Assembly (NCBI GenBank): GCA_031271665.1 | Contig: JAISVI010000022.1 | Location: 1 to 33,289 of the forward strand | DNA length: 33,289 nucleotides | From: Oscillospiraceae bacterium | GTDB lineage: Bacteria; Bacillota; Clostridia; Oscillospirales; UBA929 | Reading direction: 5' to 3' | Shown: positions 18,001 through 27,051 of the stretch, piece by piece | Numbering within the stretch: the first letter of the stretch is position 1 | Layout of the letters: every line of letters starts with the position of its first letter | Translations under genes and position numbers: made by a program | The notes under the pieces: model-generated | The model's input: only the letters and a program-made list of their open reading frames with translations | What the model was told of the DNA's origin: nothing | The model's database searches: none

Positions 18001-18471
18001 CATTCCCGATACGCGCACAGCGCCCGTGACGTCGCCCAAATCGAACCGTAAATAATACTTTTTATTGTCGCGGGTGTCGCGGCTGTCCATGTCCGTGACC
18101 CAGCCGCGCACAACCACGCGGCTTTCCGCGAACACGACGTCGCCCATCGGCGTTGGTTTACCGGAAAACGCTTTTCCGAAAATCATCGCGTCTTTTCCCG
18201 GGTTTTCCGCCTTTACGCGCGTGTGCGCCGCCGTGGAGTGTCGCGGCGCGGCGGCGCGTTCAAGGTTAATATCAACGCTTACTAAATCAAATAGTTGAAG
18301 CAGCTGCGCTTTCACCCCGTCAACCCACTGCGCGGTAAGCGTGCCTGTCTCGTCATAAAGCTGAAGCACCAAACTTCTGTTCTTCTGCGAAAGACGCGCC
18401 TCGCGAACAAGCGGATCTCCCGCCCCGGGCGGGGTTATGTCAAACACGGCGGAAAAACGCTTCTTATCCAT
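15091..18471 (-). CDS. polC: DNA polymerase III alpha subunit, PolC type, lacking the embedded 3'-5' exonuclease domain
   Basis: OB region, PHP '[13 protein letters not shown]...AITDHGV...YGVEGYM', '[29 protein letters not shown]', '[12 protein letters not shown]', '[12 protein letters not shown]', '[22 protein letters not shown]', C-terminal clamp motif 'QISLF'; no ETTG/exonuclease segment. Confidence 0.93.
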   Translation of the reverse strand: [1126 protein letters not shown]

Positions 18472-19594
18472 GCGAAGTGGCTACCTCCGTCTGTTTAATA
18501 AAATCCTTTATATGCGCCAAAAGCCGCGCAAGCATATGTTCTTCCGATACGGCTTCCACTATTTCGCCCTTTTTGAAGATAACGCCCTTGCCGTCGCCGC
18601 CCGCAAGTCCTATGTCCGCGGCGCGAGCTTCGCCGGGGCCGTTGACGGCGCACCCCATGACCGCGACTGTGACGGGCGTTTTCACCCCGTCAAGCGCCCG
18701 CTCCACGGCGTTCGCTATCTCCCCTACCCGTATCCGGCATCTTCCGCAGGTCGGGCAGCTTATAAGCTCAAGCCCCTCTCTGCGCAGACCGCAGGCTTTA
18801 AGTATCGCGATTCCCGCGCGCACCTCTTCAACCGGGTCGGCGGTAAGGCTTACGCGCAGAGTGTCGCCCAATCCCTCGCACAGAAGCGCGCCGATTCCGA
18901 CGGCGGACTTGACAATCCCCATAAAGCTTGTCCCCGTCTCCGTTACGCCAAGGTGAAGCGGCGCGTCGGTAAGCGCGGCGACGCGCCTGTAAACCGCAAG
19001 CGTCTGTTTTACGGACGGCGCTTTCACCGACAGGCACACGTCTTGGAAGCCAAGCGCCTCTAACTGTCCAAGCTGTTCAAGCGCGGACTGCGCCATAGCG
19101 TCCTCAAGCGGCATTTTCGCAAGCTTTTCCCGCGAGACAGACCCGGAATTCACACCAATGCGTATCGGGACATTACGCTCTTTACACGCGTCCGCCACAG
19201 CTTTGACGCGGGACGCTTCACCGATATTGCCGGGGTTTATGCGTATTTTAGAAACGCCCGCCTTCAGCGACGCAAGCGCAAGGCGGAAGTCGAAATGTAT
19301 GTCCGCCACAACCGGAAGCGGGCTTTGCGCGCAAATGCGCCCAAGCGCCTCCGCCGCCCCGGCGTCCGGGACGGCGACGCGGATTATCTGACAGCCCGCC
19401 TCGTAAAGCTTTTCAATTTGGGCAAGCGTGGCCTTTGCGTCGCGCGTGTCGGTGTCGCACATGGACTGCACCGTAACCGGCGCGCCGCCGCCGATAAGCA
19501 CCCGCGCCGCGCGCCCGGTTCCTCCGGCGGCAATCTGGCGCGTTACGCGCTTTTTATCCGCCGACAAGCCGCATGATGTCGTTGAAGAAGACAA
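18464..19594 (-). CDS. ispG: 4-hydroxy-3-methylbut-2-enyl diphosphate synthase
   Basis: 'PVTVQSMCDTDTRD', 'ADIHFDFRLAL', 'KIRINPGNIG', 'LGVTETGT', 'ISCPTCGRC', 'VMGCAVNGPGEA'; true start uncertain, may be a downstream TTG. Confidence 0.95.
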   Translation of the reverse strand: MSSSTTSCGLSADKKRVTRQIAAGGTGRAARVLIGGGAPVTVQSMCDTDTRDAKATLAQIEKLYEAGCQIIRVAVPDAGAAEALGRICAQSPLPVVADIHFDFRLALASLKAGVSKIRINPGNIGEASRVKAVADACKERNVPIRIGVNSGSVSREKLAKMPLEDAMAQSALEQLGQLEALGFQDVCLSVKAPSVKQTLAVYRRVAALTDAPLHLGVTETGTSFMGIVKSAVGIGALLCEGLGDTLRVSLTADPVEEVRAGIAILKACGLRREGLELISCPTCGRCRIRVGEIANAVERALDGVKTPVTVAVMGCAVNGPGEARAADIGLAGGDGKGVIFKKGEIVEAVSEEHMLARLLAHIKDFIKQTEVATSHG

Positions 19595-20636
19595 ATATAA
19601 TCAGTCCAATCAGCAAAAGGAATATAACGCCGTGAATCCTGCCCTCGACAGTCGGGCTTAACGGCTTCTTGCGGATTTTAAGAAGCAGGAAGGAGATAAA
19701 CAAAAACAGAATCCGCCCGCCGTCCAGCGCCGGAATTGGAAGCAGGTTGAACACCGCAAGGTTGACCGACAGAAGCGCCGTCAGATTGGCAAGGTTACTG
19801 ACAACGTCACCGAAGCTCTCTTCTTGGGTAACAATATTGTTTATCTCGCTTCCTATGCCGACCGGCCCCATCATATCGGTGGGCTTTACCCGCCCGGTGA
19901 ACAAGTCGGAAAGGCTTACCCGCACGACGCGGACATATCCGGTCGCCGTATACCACGCGTTTTCAAACGCCCGCGGCAGAGTAAGCTTATCCCAATGGCC
20001 GAACGTCATGCCTATTACAGGTTCGCCGTTTTCGCTTGTAAGCGTTCTTTCAATATTATTGACCTTAAAGGTTTTCCCGTCGCGTCTGAATGTGATTGTA
20101 TACGGCTTATCCGTGTCTCTGGCGATAAAAATTCTTAGATCTGTATAGGTGTGTATCGCGTTGCCGTTTATATTTACAATCTCGTCGCCCACCTGAATTT
20201 GATTTCCGTACGGAAAGTCGTCGGCAAGCGCGGATATTTTTGTCGTTTGGTAACTCCCGCCGACGTAGGCAAGGAACAGGATAAGCGTAACCAAAAACCC
20301 AAGCAACAGATTCATTATGGAACCCGCCGCGAGTACGATGCAGCGCTGGATTCGCGGCTTGTTTACAAAACTTCTGGGGTTGTCGGACTCGCTGTCTTCG
20401 CCAAGGTCGCAAAAGCCGCCAATCGGGAACGCGCGCAGTGAAAAAGCCGTGCCTATGGGGTTGCCTTCCTCGTCTTCCTTGCGCTTGCGCTTATAGATGG
20501 CCGGACCCATGCCGATGGCGAACTCGCGCACCTCCATGCCAAAAATCCGTGCGGCGATAAAATGCCCGAACTCGTGAAGGGTTATCATAATGCCCATTAT
20601 CAGTATCAGTATCAGCACGGAAAGGACTGTACTCAT
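19554..20636 (-). CDS. rseP: RseP-family site-2 membrane metalloprotease
   Basis: 'TLHEFGHFIAARIFGM', PDZ region, 'LPIPALDGGRILF'. Confidence 0.95.
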   Translation of the reverse strand: MSTVLSVLILILIMGIMITLHEFGHFIAARIFGMEVREFAIGMGPAIYKRKRKEDEEGNPIGTAFSLRAFPIGGFCDLGEDSESDNPRSFVNKPRIQRCIVLAAGSIMNLLLGFLVTLILFLAYVGGSYQTTKISALADDFPYGNQIQVGDEIVNINGNAIHTYTDLRIFIARDTDKPYTITFRRDGKTFKVNNIERTLTSENGEPVIGMTFGHWDKLTLPRAFENAWYTATGYVRVVRVSLSDLFTGRVKPTDMMGPVGIGSEINNIVTQEESFGDVVSNLANLTALLSVNLAVFNLLPIPALDGGRILFLFISFLLLKIRKKPLSPTVEGRIHGVIFLLLIGLIIFVFFNDIMRLVGG

Positions 20637-21764
20637 TCAATCACCTTTCATCCCGCGAACAAAGCGGTCTGTTTCCAGAATATCTTGCAGGGTCGGGTTA
20701 TCAATGTGCGTGTACCGCGACAGCGCGTACTCTATCCGTTCGGGGATACGGTTAAAGCCGCATTTGCCGTCCAAGAACGCCCCGACCGCCGTTTCTGCGG
20801 CGGCGTTGAAGACCGCCCCGGCGTTGCCGCCCCTCTCCGCCGCGCTGTAGGCAAGCGGAAGACTTGGGAATGCCGTCATGTCCGGCGCTTCAAAGGTAAG
20901 TGTTCCCGCCTTTACCAAATCTAAACGGCTGCCCGGACAGGGCTTGCGGCTTGGGTAGGTTATCGCGTACTGTATCGGAACGCGCATGTCCGGCGCGCCC
21001 AACTGGGCAAGCATCGCGCCGTCCTCGTACTCGACAAGCGAGTGTATGACGCTTTGCGGGTGGATAACCACGGAAATGCGTTCGGGCGGCATACCGAAAA
21101 GCCACATAGCCTCTATAAGCTCAAGCCCCTTGTTAAGCAGAAGCGCGCTGTCGATTGTAACCTTCGGCCCCATATTCCAGTTCGGGTGTTTAAGCGCCAT
21201 TTCCGGCGTCACGCCCGCAAGCCTTTCCCGGTTCCAGCCCCGGAACGGGCCGCCGGAGGCCGTGAGGATAAGCTTGCGTATACCCTGCTTGCCCGCCTGA
21301 AGGCACTGGAAGATGGCGGAATGCTCGGAATCGACCGGGATAATCGGCACGTCCGTGTCCCGCGCCGCCGCGGTCAGTATCGCCCCGCCGCAGACAAGCG
21401 CCTCTTTATTGGCGAGAAGAAGCGTTTTACGGCTTTTTACCGCCGCCAACGCGGGTTCAAGTCCCGCCATTCCGACCATAGCGTTAAGCACGGCGTCCGC
21501 CGCCGGAAACGACGCGGCCTCTATAACGCCTTCCCGCCCGCCGACAACGCGTATGTCCGTGTCGGCAAGGGCGGTTTTAAGCGAGCGAGCCGCACCCGTG
21601 TCCTCCAAACAGACAAGCTTTGGACGGTAACGCCGCGCCTGCTCCTCGATACTTTTTACGCTGCGGCGCGCAGCAAGAACCTTGGGGCGCAGCCCAAGCG
21701 CCGACATAACCTCAAGCGCCTGGGTTCCGATGCTTCCGGTGCTTCCAAGAAGGGATATGTTCAT
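20637..21764 (-). CDS. dxr: 1-deoxy-D-xylulose-5-phosphate reductoisomerase
   Basis: 'LLGSTGSIGTQALEV', 'LLANKEALVCGG', 'PVDSEHSAIFQCL', 'LTASGGPFR', 'HPNWNMGPKVTIDSA'. Confidence 0.97.
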   Translation of the reverse strand: MNISLLGSTGSIGTQALEVMSALGLRPKVLAARRSVKSIEEQARRYRPKLVCLEDTGAARSLKTALADTDIRVVGGREGVIEAASFPAADAVLNAMVGMAGLEPALAAVKSRKTLLLANKEALVCGGAILTAAARDTDVPIIPVDSEHSAIFQCLQAGKQGIRKLILTASGGPFRGWNRERLAGVTPEMALKHPNWNMGPKVTIDSALLLNKGLELIEAMWLFGMPPERISVVIHPQSVIHSLVEYEDGAMLAQLGAPDMRVPIQYAITYPSRKPCPGSRLDLVKAGTLTFEAPDMTAFPSLPLAYSAAERGGNAGAVFNAAAETAVGAFLDGKCGFNRIPERIEYALSRYTHIDNPTLQDILETDRFVRGMKGD

Positions 21765-22576
21765 AGCAGCGTTACCGCCGGAAGGCTGTAAATAAGTATC
21801 TCCACTATCGGCGCGACGAAAAGAAGCGAGTCAAAACGGTCAAGTATACCGCCGTGTCCCGGGAAAACTTTGCCGAAATCCTTTATGCCAAGGCTTCGCT
21901 TCACCGCGGACATGGATAAATCCCCCGTCTGCGCCAATACTCCGCCCACCGCCGCGTAGACAAAAAGTCTTAGATAATCAACCTGCGCGCCAAGAAGGCT
22001 TACCACCGCGCCATAGCCAAGCATAACGCCGACACAGCACACAAATCCGCCGACAGAACCCTCGATTGTCTTGCGCGGGCTTACAACCGGCGCAAGCCTG
22101 TGCTTTCCGAAAAGCTTTCCCGCGAAAAGCGCGAACGCGTCGCTGCTTATCGTTATAAGGAACGGGATTATCGCAAGAAAGGCATGGTCGGGAAGCGCGG
22201 CGATACGAACCATAGACGAGTAAAGCGCGGGAAACACCGCCCCGCAGAAACATACGCCCACAAGCCCGAAAAAACCGAAGTTGTCGTAATCCGCCAACAC
22301 CTCGAAAAACATAAGAAGCAAAAACACAAAGAAAAGCGCCATGTAATAATATGGCTGCACGTCTAAGTATATGAGCGTGTACACAAACGGGGTAAGACAG
22401 CACGCGGCAAGCCGTATCCGTTTCTTTATCGGCGTTGGCCAGTGGCTTAACACCTCGTACGTGGCAAGGGTTGATATGGCCGCAACTCCAAGCGTCACCG
22501 CCCAAAGCGGCGCGAAAAGCAGAATAAGCAGAAGCGGCAGCAGCATAAGCCCGGTAATTGTGCGCAGAAGCATCAA
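21761..22576 (-). CDS. cdsA: Phosphatidate cytidylyltransferase
   Basis: Multi-TM; 'SDAFALFAGKLFGKHRLAPVVSPRKTIEGSVGG', 'LGIKDFGKVFPGHGGILDRFDSLLF'. Confidence 0.95.
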   Translation of the reverse strand: MMLLRTITGLMLLPLLLILLFAPLWAVTLGVAAISTLATYEVLSHWPTPIKKRIRLAACCLTPFVYTLIYLDVQPYYYMALFFVFLLLMFFEVLADYDNFGFFGLVGVCFCGAVFPALYSSMVRIAALPDHAFLAIIPFLITISSDAFALFAGKLFGKHRLAPVVSPRKTIEGSVGGFVCCVGVMLGYGAVVSLLGAQVDYLRLFVYAAVGGVLAQTGDLSMSAVKRSLGIKDFGKVFPGHGGILDRFDSLLFVAPIVEILIYSLPAVTLL

Positions 22577-23310
22577 ACACCTCCAAACCGTCGATTCCGG
22601 CGCGTGTATTCGTTAAGTATCGCCGTAAGCTCCTTTTGGGAGAAATCCGGCCAAAGCGTTTTCGTGAAGAAAAACTCGGTGTACGCCGTCTGCCAAAGAA
22701 GGAAGTTTGAAAGGCGTATTTCCCCGCTTGGGCGTATGCAAATTTCCGGGTCGGGAATCCCGGAAGTATACAGTTGGGCAGAAAAGCTTTCGGGCGTGAT
22801 TTCCCCGCCGCTTGCCTGGAGAATACGCGCGGCGCGAAGGATTTCGTCGCGTCCGCCGTAGTTCACGCAAAGACTTACAAGCACACCCTCGAACGTCTTG
22901 CTTACATCTTCGGCGCGGCGTATGCTTTCCCTTATGTCCGCCGGAAGCACGCTGACGTCGCCCAAAAAACGTATGCGCACCCTGTCGCGCACCATTTTCT
23001 GTAAAAGCTCGTCCAGATACTTGCGAAGCAGATTGAAGATACCCTCTATTTCATCCGCGGGACGGGCCCAGTTCTCGGTTGAGAAGGCGTATACGGTAAG
23101 GTATTCAATTCCTATGTCCTTGCAGAACGTAGCGATGCGGCGGAAGTTCTCGCTTCCGGCGGCGTGTCCGGCCATTCGCGGAAGACCGCGCGCCTTCGCC
23201 CAACGCCCGTTGCCGTCCATTATTATGGCGATATGGCGCGGAAGCTTTTCCGGAATCGCGTCGTCCCCGCGCGTTTCCGCCTGAGAGGGCTTCGCTTTTT
23301 TTCTGAACAA
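22573..23310 (-). CDS. uppS: Isoprenyl transferase (undecaprenyl diphosphate synthase)
   Basis: 'HIAIIMDGNGRWAKARGLPRMAGH', 'YLTVYAFSTENWARP', 'NYGGRDEI', 'IRPSGEIRLSNFLLWQTAYTEFFF'. Confidence 0.97.
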   Translation of the reverse strand: MFRKKAKPSQAETRGDDAIPEKLPRHIAIIMDGNGRWAKARGLPRMAGHAAGSENFRRIATFCKDIGIEYLTVYAFSTENWARPADEIEGIFNLLRKYLDELLQKMVRDRVRIRFLGDVSVLPADIRESIRRAEDVSKTFEGVLVSLCVNYGGRDEILRAARILQASGGEITPESFSAQLYTSGIPDPEICIRPSGEIRLSNFLLWQTAYTEFFFTKTLWPDFSQKELTAILNEYTRRNRRFGGV

Positions 23311-23874
23311 TTAGACCTCCATAAGCTCTTTTTCCTTTTTGGCGGTAAGCTCGTCAATATCCTTTATCCCTTTGTCGGTAAGCGTTTGAAGGTCGCGCTC
23401 GGCGTCTTTAAGGTCGTCCTCGGTTATTTCGGAACGCTTTTTCTGCGCCTTGGCCTCTTCAATACAGTCGCGGCGGACGTTGCGCACGGCCACCTTGGCC
23501 TCTTCGCAGAAGCGGTGAACCTGTTTGATAAGGTCTTTGCGGCGTTCCTCGGTAAGTTGGGGGAAGACAAGGCGTATGACCTTGCCGTCGTTGGTGGGGT
23601 TTATCCCAAGGTCAGAGGCTTGGATTGCCTTTTCTATCATTTTAAGCGCGCCCTGATCCCACGGGGATATGGTAAGACTGCGCGGATCCGGCGTGGAGAT
23701 CGAGGCGATTTGCCCGATTGGGGTCTGCGCGCCGTAATAGTCCACAAAAATGCGGTCAAGTACCGCGGCGTTGGCGCGTCCGGCGCGTATGGTGGCATAA
23801 TTGTGCGCAAGGGCTTCAAGCGTCTTTTTGCATTTTTCCTCGAAGTGCGGGTAACTGGCGGCTGGCATGTTCAT
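23311..23874 (-). CDS. frr: Ribosome recycling factor
   Basis: 'TIRAGRANAAVLDRIFVDYYGAQTPIGQIASIS', 'ISPWDQGALKMIEKAI', 'LTEERRKDLIKQVH'. Confidence 0.97.
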   Translation of the reverse strand: MNMPAASYPHFEEKCKKTLEALAHNYATIRAGRANAAVLDRIFVDYYGAQTPIGQIASISTPDPRSLTISPWDQGALKMIEKAIQASDLGINPTNDGKVIRLVFPQLTEERRKDLIKQVHRFCEEAKVAVRNVRRDCIEEAKAQKKRSEITEDDLKDAERDLQTLTDKGIKDIDELTAKKEKELMEV

Positions 23875-24590
23875 TTCTCCTCTCTTACTATCGTACCGAT
23901 ATTTTCACCTTTCACGGCGCGTACTATATTTTCCGGGTCTTTAAGCGCGAACAGAAGCACCGGGATTTTATTGTCCATCGACAAACTTGCGGCGGTGGAG
24001 TCCATCGCGGAAAGATTCTGAGTAAGAAACGCGTTTGGGCTTAGGAAATCGTACTTTTTCGCGTCCGGGTTTTTGCGCGGGTCGTCGTCGTAAACCCCGT
24101 CCACATTCTTGGCAAGAAGCACGATATCCGCGTTTATCTCCATCCCGCGCAGTACGGAAGCCGTGTCGGTTGAAAAGAAGGGCATACCAAGCCCGCACCC
24201 GAAAATCACAACGCGCCCCTTTTCAAGATGCCGCATCGCGCGAAGGCGGACATACGGCTCGGCAATGGCGCGCATATCTATCGCGCTTTGCACCCGCACG
24301 TCCACGCCAAGTGACTCCAGCACGTCGGCCATTGCAAGGCAGTTTATCATCGTGGCAAGCATCCCCATATGGTCGGCGCGGCTTCTCTCCATATTCCCGC
24401 CGCCGTCCCGCGCGCCGCGCCATATATTGCCCGCGCCGATAACGATACCGACCTCTACGCCAAGACTGACGCAATCCTTAATCGCCTGGGCAATCTCGCG
24501 CACAAGCTTAAAGTCAAGCACGCTGTCCTCGCCCGCCATAGCCTCGCCGCTTATTTTAACAAGAACCCGCTTATAAACAGCCTGTCCCAT
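23871..24590 (-). CDS. pyrH: UMP kinase
   Basis: 'YKRVLVKISGEAMAGE', 'GAGNIWRG', 'ADHMGMLATMINCLAM', 'KNVDGVYDDDPRKNPDAKKY'; start MGQAVYK inferred (ORF open to 24716 through the repeat). Confidence 0.95.
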   Translation of the reverse strand: MGQAVYKRVLVKISGEAMAGEDSVLDFKLVREIAQAIKDCVSLGVEVGIVIGAGNIWRGARDGGGNMERSRADHMGMLATMINCLAMADVLESLGVDVRVQSAIDMRAIAEPYVRLRAMRHLEKGRVVIFGCGLGMPFFSTDTASVLRGMEINADIVLLAKNVDGVYDDDPRKNPDAKKYDFLSPNAFLTQNLSAMDSTAASLSMDNKIPVLLFALKDPENIVRAVKGENIGTIVREEK

Positions 24591-24608
24591 CCGCTCACCC
24601 CTGATGTT

Positions 24609-24717
24609 AATTGACAATGAACAATTGACAATTGACAATTGTTGAAATCGCGCCATGCGTGACAATCTTATTGAAAAACCGGCAACGCTTTGAGAAGAAT
24701 AATTGTCAATTATCAAG
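24609..24717. repeat. MITE-like interspersed element with AATTGACAATT-type ends
   Basis: AATTGACAATGAACAATTGACAATTGACAATTGTT at the left, inverted AATAATTGTCAATTATCAA at the right; 25-bp core shared with 15048-15072 (reverse complement). Confidence 0.75.
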
Positions 24718-27051
24718 CAGTTTTCCTATCAGTTCGTGGCCCTCTTCAATAAGGATGCCGGACTCTTCGCATGACGCTTCGCTGAAGCCGCGCGGTATTG
24801 GTTTGCGTTTGGCGCGGCTGTCGTAAAGCAGGAACGGCACCGGTTCGCCGTTGTGTCCGCGCGTCTCGGTAAGGGTAAGATGGTCGCTTAGTATTAAAAG
24901 GCGGTACGGCTTACCCGCGCGGTCAAGCCCCTGTTTCAGACGGGCTATGGCGCGGCTGTCAAGCCACTCGATGGCTTGCAGCTTGCCTTCCAGGTCGCCC
25001 GCGTGCGTACACTCGTCCGGCGCCTCGATATGCAGAACGGCGAAGTCAAAGCCGCTGTTAAGCCCGTGAAGCACGGCGTCCGTTTTCCCCTCGAAGTCGG
25101 TGTCAAGCTCGCCCGTAGCGCCGGGGATAATAACGCGTTCCATTCCGGCAAGCGCGCCGATTCCGCGCACAAGCGGCACCGCGCTTACAACAAAGCCGCG
25201 CTTTTTATACTTGTCTTTAAGCGGGGGAAGAAAAGCCGCAGTCCCCTCTGCCCAGAACCATATGCCGTTCGCGGGCGGCTTGCCCTCCGCGCGGCGCTTT
25301 TCATTTATCTCATGCCTGTCAAGGAACACATGCGCAATGTGCATAAGTGTGTTAAGCGAGTCTGCGGGGCCGTATCTGGGCAGCAGCGGCCCGATAGCCT
25401 CGCCAAGGTGGTCGTGCGGCGGCGCGGCAAGCAAGCCCGTAACGTCAACACCTTGCTGTACGGCGATTTGACGGAATGACGCCGCGGGGTAAACCGATAC
25501 CCTGTAGTACCCGGCGGCGGCGGCAAATTCCGGGTCTTCAAGCAAATCCCGCATAAGGGCAAGGGCGCTTTCTCCGTCAACCGAACCGCCGCTGTGTGAA
25601 AGTATCCGCTTTTCGTGATAGGGCATATCCCCGTCTTCAAGGCTTATAAGGTTACAGCGGTACGCCGCGTCGCCCGGCATAAGCGGTACGTCCGCCCCCG
25701 CCGCCTCCAGCGGGGCGCGCCCGGTATAGCATTTGCGCGGATCATAGCCGCAGACGCTTAAAATCGCGGTGTCGCTTCCCGCCGGAACGCCCTCGGGGAC
25801 TGTGCGCAAGCATCCGATAACACTCTGCGCGGCCAGTTCGTCCATCACCGGGATGTTCGCCGCCTGAAGCGGGGTGCGCCAGTCAAGCTCTTTGACCGGG
25901 TGGTCGGCCATGCCGTCGCCGATAACGATGCAGTATTTTCTTTTAAGGGGCTTGCTTAACACCCGATACCCGAGAATAGCCGCCGCCGCGACGCCTGCGC
26001 CGACAAGCGCGCTTATCCACGGGCTATCCACCGCGAATTCAGCAAATACCGGGATAAAGTTCATGCCGTTAAAGGCCATATGCGCAAATATCGGAACAAG
26101 GATATTGTCACAGCGGTTATAAATCCACCCAAGAAATACGCCAAGGGCAAAGGCGTACGTCACCTGGATCGGCCCGGCGTGCAGTATCCCGAACAGCGCC
26201 GACGCAATCAGAATCGACGGCCATTTGCGCATAAAGCGGCTAAGCCGCTTCTGCACAAGGCCGCGCATCATAAATTCCTCCAGAAGCGGGGCGAAAACCA
26301 CAATGCTTAAGACCGAAAGCCAACCCGGCCCCGAGGTCAAAAGATTATCCATAAGATCGTTGAGATTTGAAAGAAAGTCCGGCAGTAACCGCTGGATAAT
26401 CCGGTCAAGCCCCGAAAGCGCCCCGCTTACAAGCAGCCAAAGCCCGGCGGAAGCAATCATCCCGACAAACGCCAGATCCAACGCCCGAATCCCCGGATGC
26501 GCCGATGTAAGGGCGTGTTTCTTATATTTTATAAAGAAAGCCGCGAAAACCAAAAACAAGGATACCTGTATGAAGACATTCAGATAGAAGCTCCATTCCA
26601 CAAGCATCGCCATAATCCTGTTATAAAGCTCGTCAAAACCCATGCCGTAGTCAATTGACGGGACAACGGCAATAAAAAGCACAAGTATCACGATAATACT
26701 AAGCAGCGTGCTAACGCCCAAATACACAAAGAACGGCCAAATCGCGCCGAAAAACTTTCTTGTGTTTGTGCGTTTTTTTGCTCTCACCGGCGCGGCAGAC
26801 CCGTAGTAAACTCCCTGCGCGGGCGCAGCCATATGCTGCGGCACAGGCGCGGGAATCGGTGCGGATACGGATGTCTGCGGCGCTGTCTTAATGCGCATAT
26901 ATTCCGCGCGCCAAGCGTCGCGATAGCTTTCCCACTCGGACGCGCTCATGCGGTCGCGGTGCGCCTGCCACTGCTGCAAGGTCATGTTTGGGTGAAGGGT
27001 CATCCAAGGTTCGTATACAACTGCGGAACTGTCCGCGCGGTTATCATCCAA
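24706..27051 (-). CDS. Fusion protein: N-terminal CPBP-family intramembrane metalloprotease + C-terminal 2,3-bisphosphoglycerate-independent (ApgM-type) phosphoglycerate mutase
   Basis: CPBP motifs 'LLEEFMMRGLVQKRL', 'FGILHAG', 'AHMAFNGMNF' in an 8-TM region; uninterrupted into 'KYCIVIGDGMADHP', 'PAGSDTAILSVCGYDP', 'HIEAPDECTHAGDLEGKLQAIEWLD', 'LSDHLTL'. Probable TTG start preceded by AGGGAGGTG (ORF open to 27102). Confidence 0.88.
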   Translation of the reverse strand: MDDNRADSSAVVYEPWMTLHPNMTLQQWQAHRDRMSASEWESYRDAWRAEYMRIKTAPQTSVSAPIPAPVPQHMAAPAQGVYYGSAAPVRAKKRTNTRKFFGAIWPFFVYLGVSTLLSIIVILVLFIAVVPSIDYGMGFDELYNRIMAMLVEWSFYLNVFIQVSLFLVFAAFFIKYKKHALTSAHPGIRALDLAFVGMIASAGLWLLVSGALSGLDRIIQRLLPDFLSNLNDLMDNLLTSGPGWLSVLSIVVFAPLLEEFMMRGLVQKRLSRFMRKWPSILIASALFGILHAGPIQVTYAFALGVFLGWIYNRCDNILVPIFAHMAFNGMNFIPVFAEFAVDSPWISALVGAGVAAAAILGYRVLSKPLKRKYCIVIGDGMADHPVKELDWRTPLQAANIPVMDELAAQSVIGCLRTVPEGVPAGSDTAILSVCGYDPRKCYTGRAPLEAAGADVPLMPGDAAYRCNLISLEDGDMPYHEKRILSHSGGSVDGESALALMRDLLEDPEFAAAAGYYRVSVYPAASFRQIAVQQGVDVTGLLAAPPHDHLGEAIGPLLPRYGPADSLNTLMHIAHVFLDRHEINEKRRAEGKPPANGIWFWAEGTAAFLPPLKDKYKKRGFVVSAVPLVRGIGALAGMERVIIPGATGELDTDFEGKTDAVLHGLNSGFDFAVLHIEAPDECTHAGDLEGKLQAIEWLDSRAIARLKQGLDRAGKPYRLLILSDHLTLTETRGHNGEPVPFLLYDSRAKRKPIPRGFSEASCEESGILIEEGHELIGKLLDN

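Noticed and set aside
21042-21791. 249-aa plus-strand ORF inside dxr
   Set aside because: Antisense shadow ORF; very basic artefactual composition.
23164-24021. 285-aa plus-strand ORF across uppS/frr/pyrH
   Set aside because: Antisense to three conserved genes; composition artefact.
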